DNA from: Bradyrhizobium erythrophlei
Lineage (GTDB): Bacteria; Pseudomonadota; Alphaproteobacteria; Rhizobiales; Xanthobacteraceae
Reading direction: 5' to 3'
Assembly: GCF_900129505.1 (NCBI RefSeq)
Contig: NZ_LT670818.1
Coordinates: forward strand, 2,914,001-2,978,000
DNA length: 64,000 nt
Under the pieces are notes generated by a model. It saw only the letters and a program-made list of their open reading frames with translations. It searched no databases and had not been told where the DNA came from. Position 1 is the stretch's first letter. Each line of letters starts with the position of its first letter. Of this stretch, positions 63,968 through 64,000 are shown one piece after another. A program made the position numbers and the translations under genes.

Positions 63968-64000
63968 GTTACTGACTCGCCCACACGATCCGCGCGATCC

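Overview
The window is high-GC chromosomal DNA from an alphaproteobacterium of the Bradyrhizobium/Rhodopseudomonas type. The evidence is the gene content (GcrA, class I lysyl-tRNA synthetase, a permuted two-piece tmRNA gene, a SAM-II riboswitch before metZ, a box-type benzoyl-CoA pathway, double-length dCTP deaminase) and the many dispersed palindromic repeats between genes. No rRNA, prophage or CRISPR array is visible. The species call is inference.

Layout. 1-2 kb: an ankyrin-repeat protein. 2.1-14.2 kb: aromatic catabolism. A minus-strand group (4-hydroxybenzoate 3-hydroxylase, a glutamine-synthetase-like ligase, a Rieske oxygenase, a BoxR-type HTH/shikimate-kinase-like regulator) diverges from a plus-strand group (benzoate-CoA ligase, alpha/beta hydrolase, boxC, boxB), followed by a convergent SDR. 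boxA is not in the window. 14.4-19.2 kb: polysaccharide deacetylase, BON/OmpA protein with a small membrane partner, DinB-like protein, UPF0104 flippase-like protein. 19.2-25.9 kb: the complete phosphate system phoR-pstSCAB-phoU-phoB, with a Pho box before pstS. 26-30.4 kb: gcrA, then argD-argF-hslO. 30.4-35.5 kb: a repeat-rich gap, apaG, and an opgC plus two SGNH-protein cluster. 35.5-41 kb: metZ with its riboswitch, dCTP deaminase, an unknown protein and a MATE exporter. 41-44.6 kb: small enzymes with an ogt-araC-VOC group. 44.7-46 kb: tRNA-Gly, a decayed hicBA toxin-antitoxin pair, and ssrA. 46-58.8 kb: mixed metabolism (3-hydroxyacyl-CoA dehydrogenase, RidA, serine hydrolase, FAD dehydrogenase, SCO protein, solute-binding protein, lysS, class II aldolase, HdeD).

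58.8-64 kb is the accessory end. Two 665-bp direct repeats, differing at only a few positions, look like ORF-less group II introns. They flank a segment with a SugE/Gdx-type exporter, an AGAT-family amidinotransferase and an ABC-binding-protein pseudogene. A Mug-type uracil-DNA glycosylase lies beyond.

Most notable observations: the GS-like/Rieske/PobA trio beside the box genes; a SAM-II aptamer followed by what looks like a complete antiterminator/terminator switch; the intron-flanked SugE/amidinotransferase cassette; the OpgC-SGNH-SGNH cluster in which one SGNH partner appears catalytically degenerate; a 10-codon ORF overlapping the benzoate-CoA ligase start; and at least six families of dispersed intergenic repeats.
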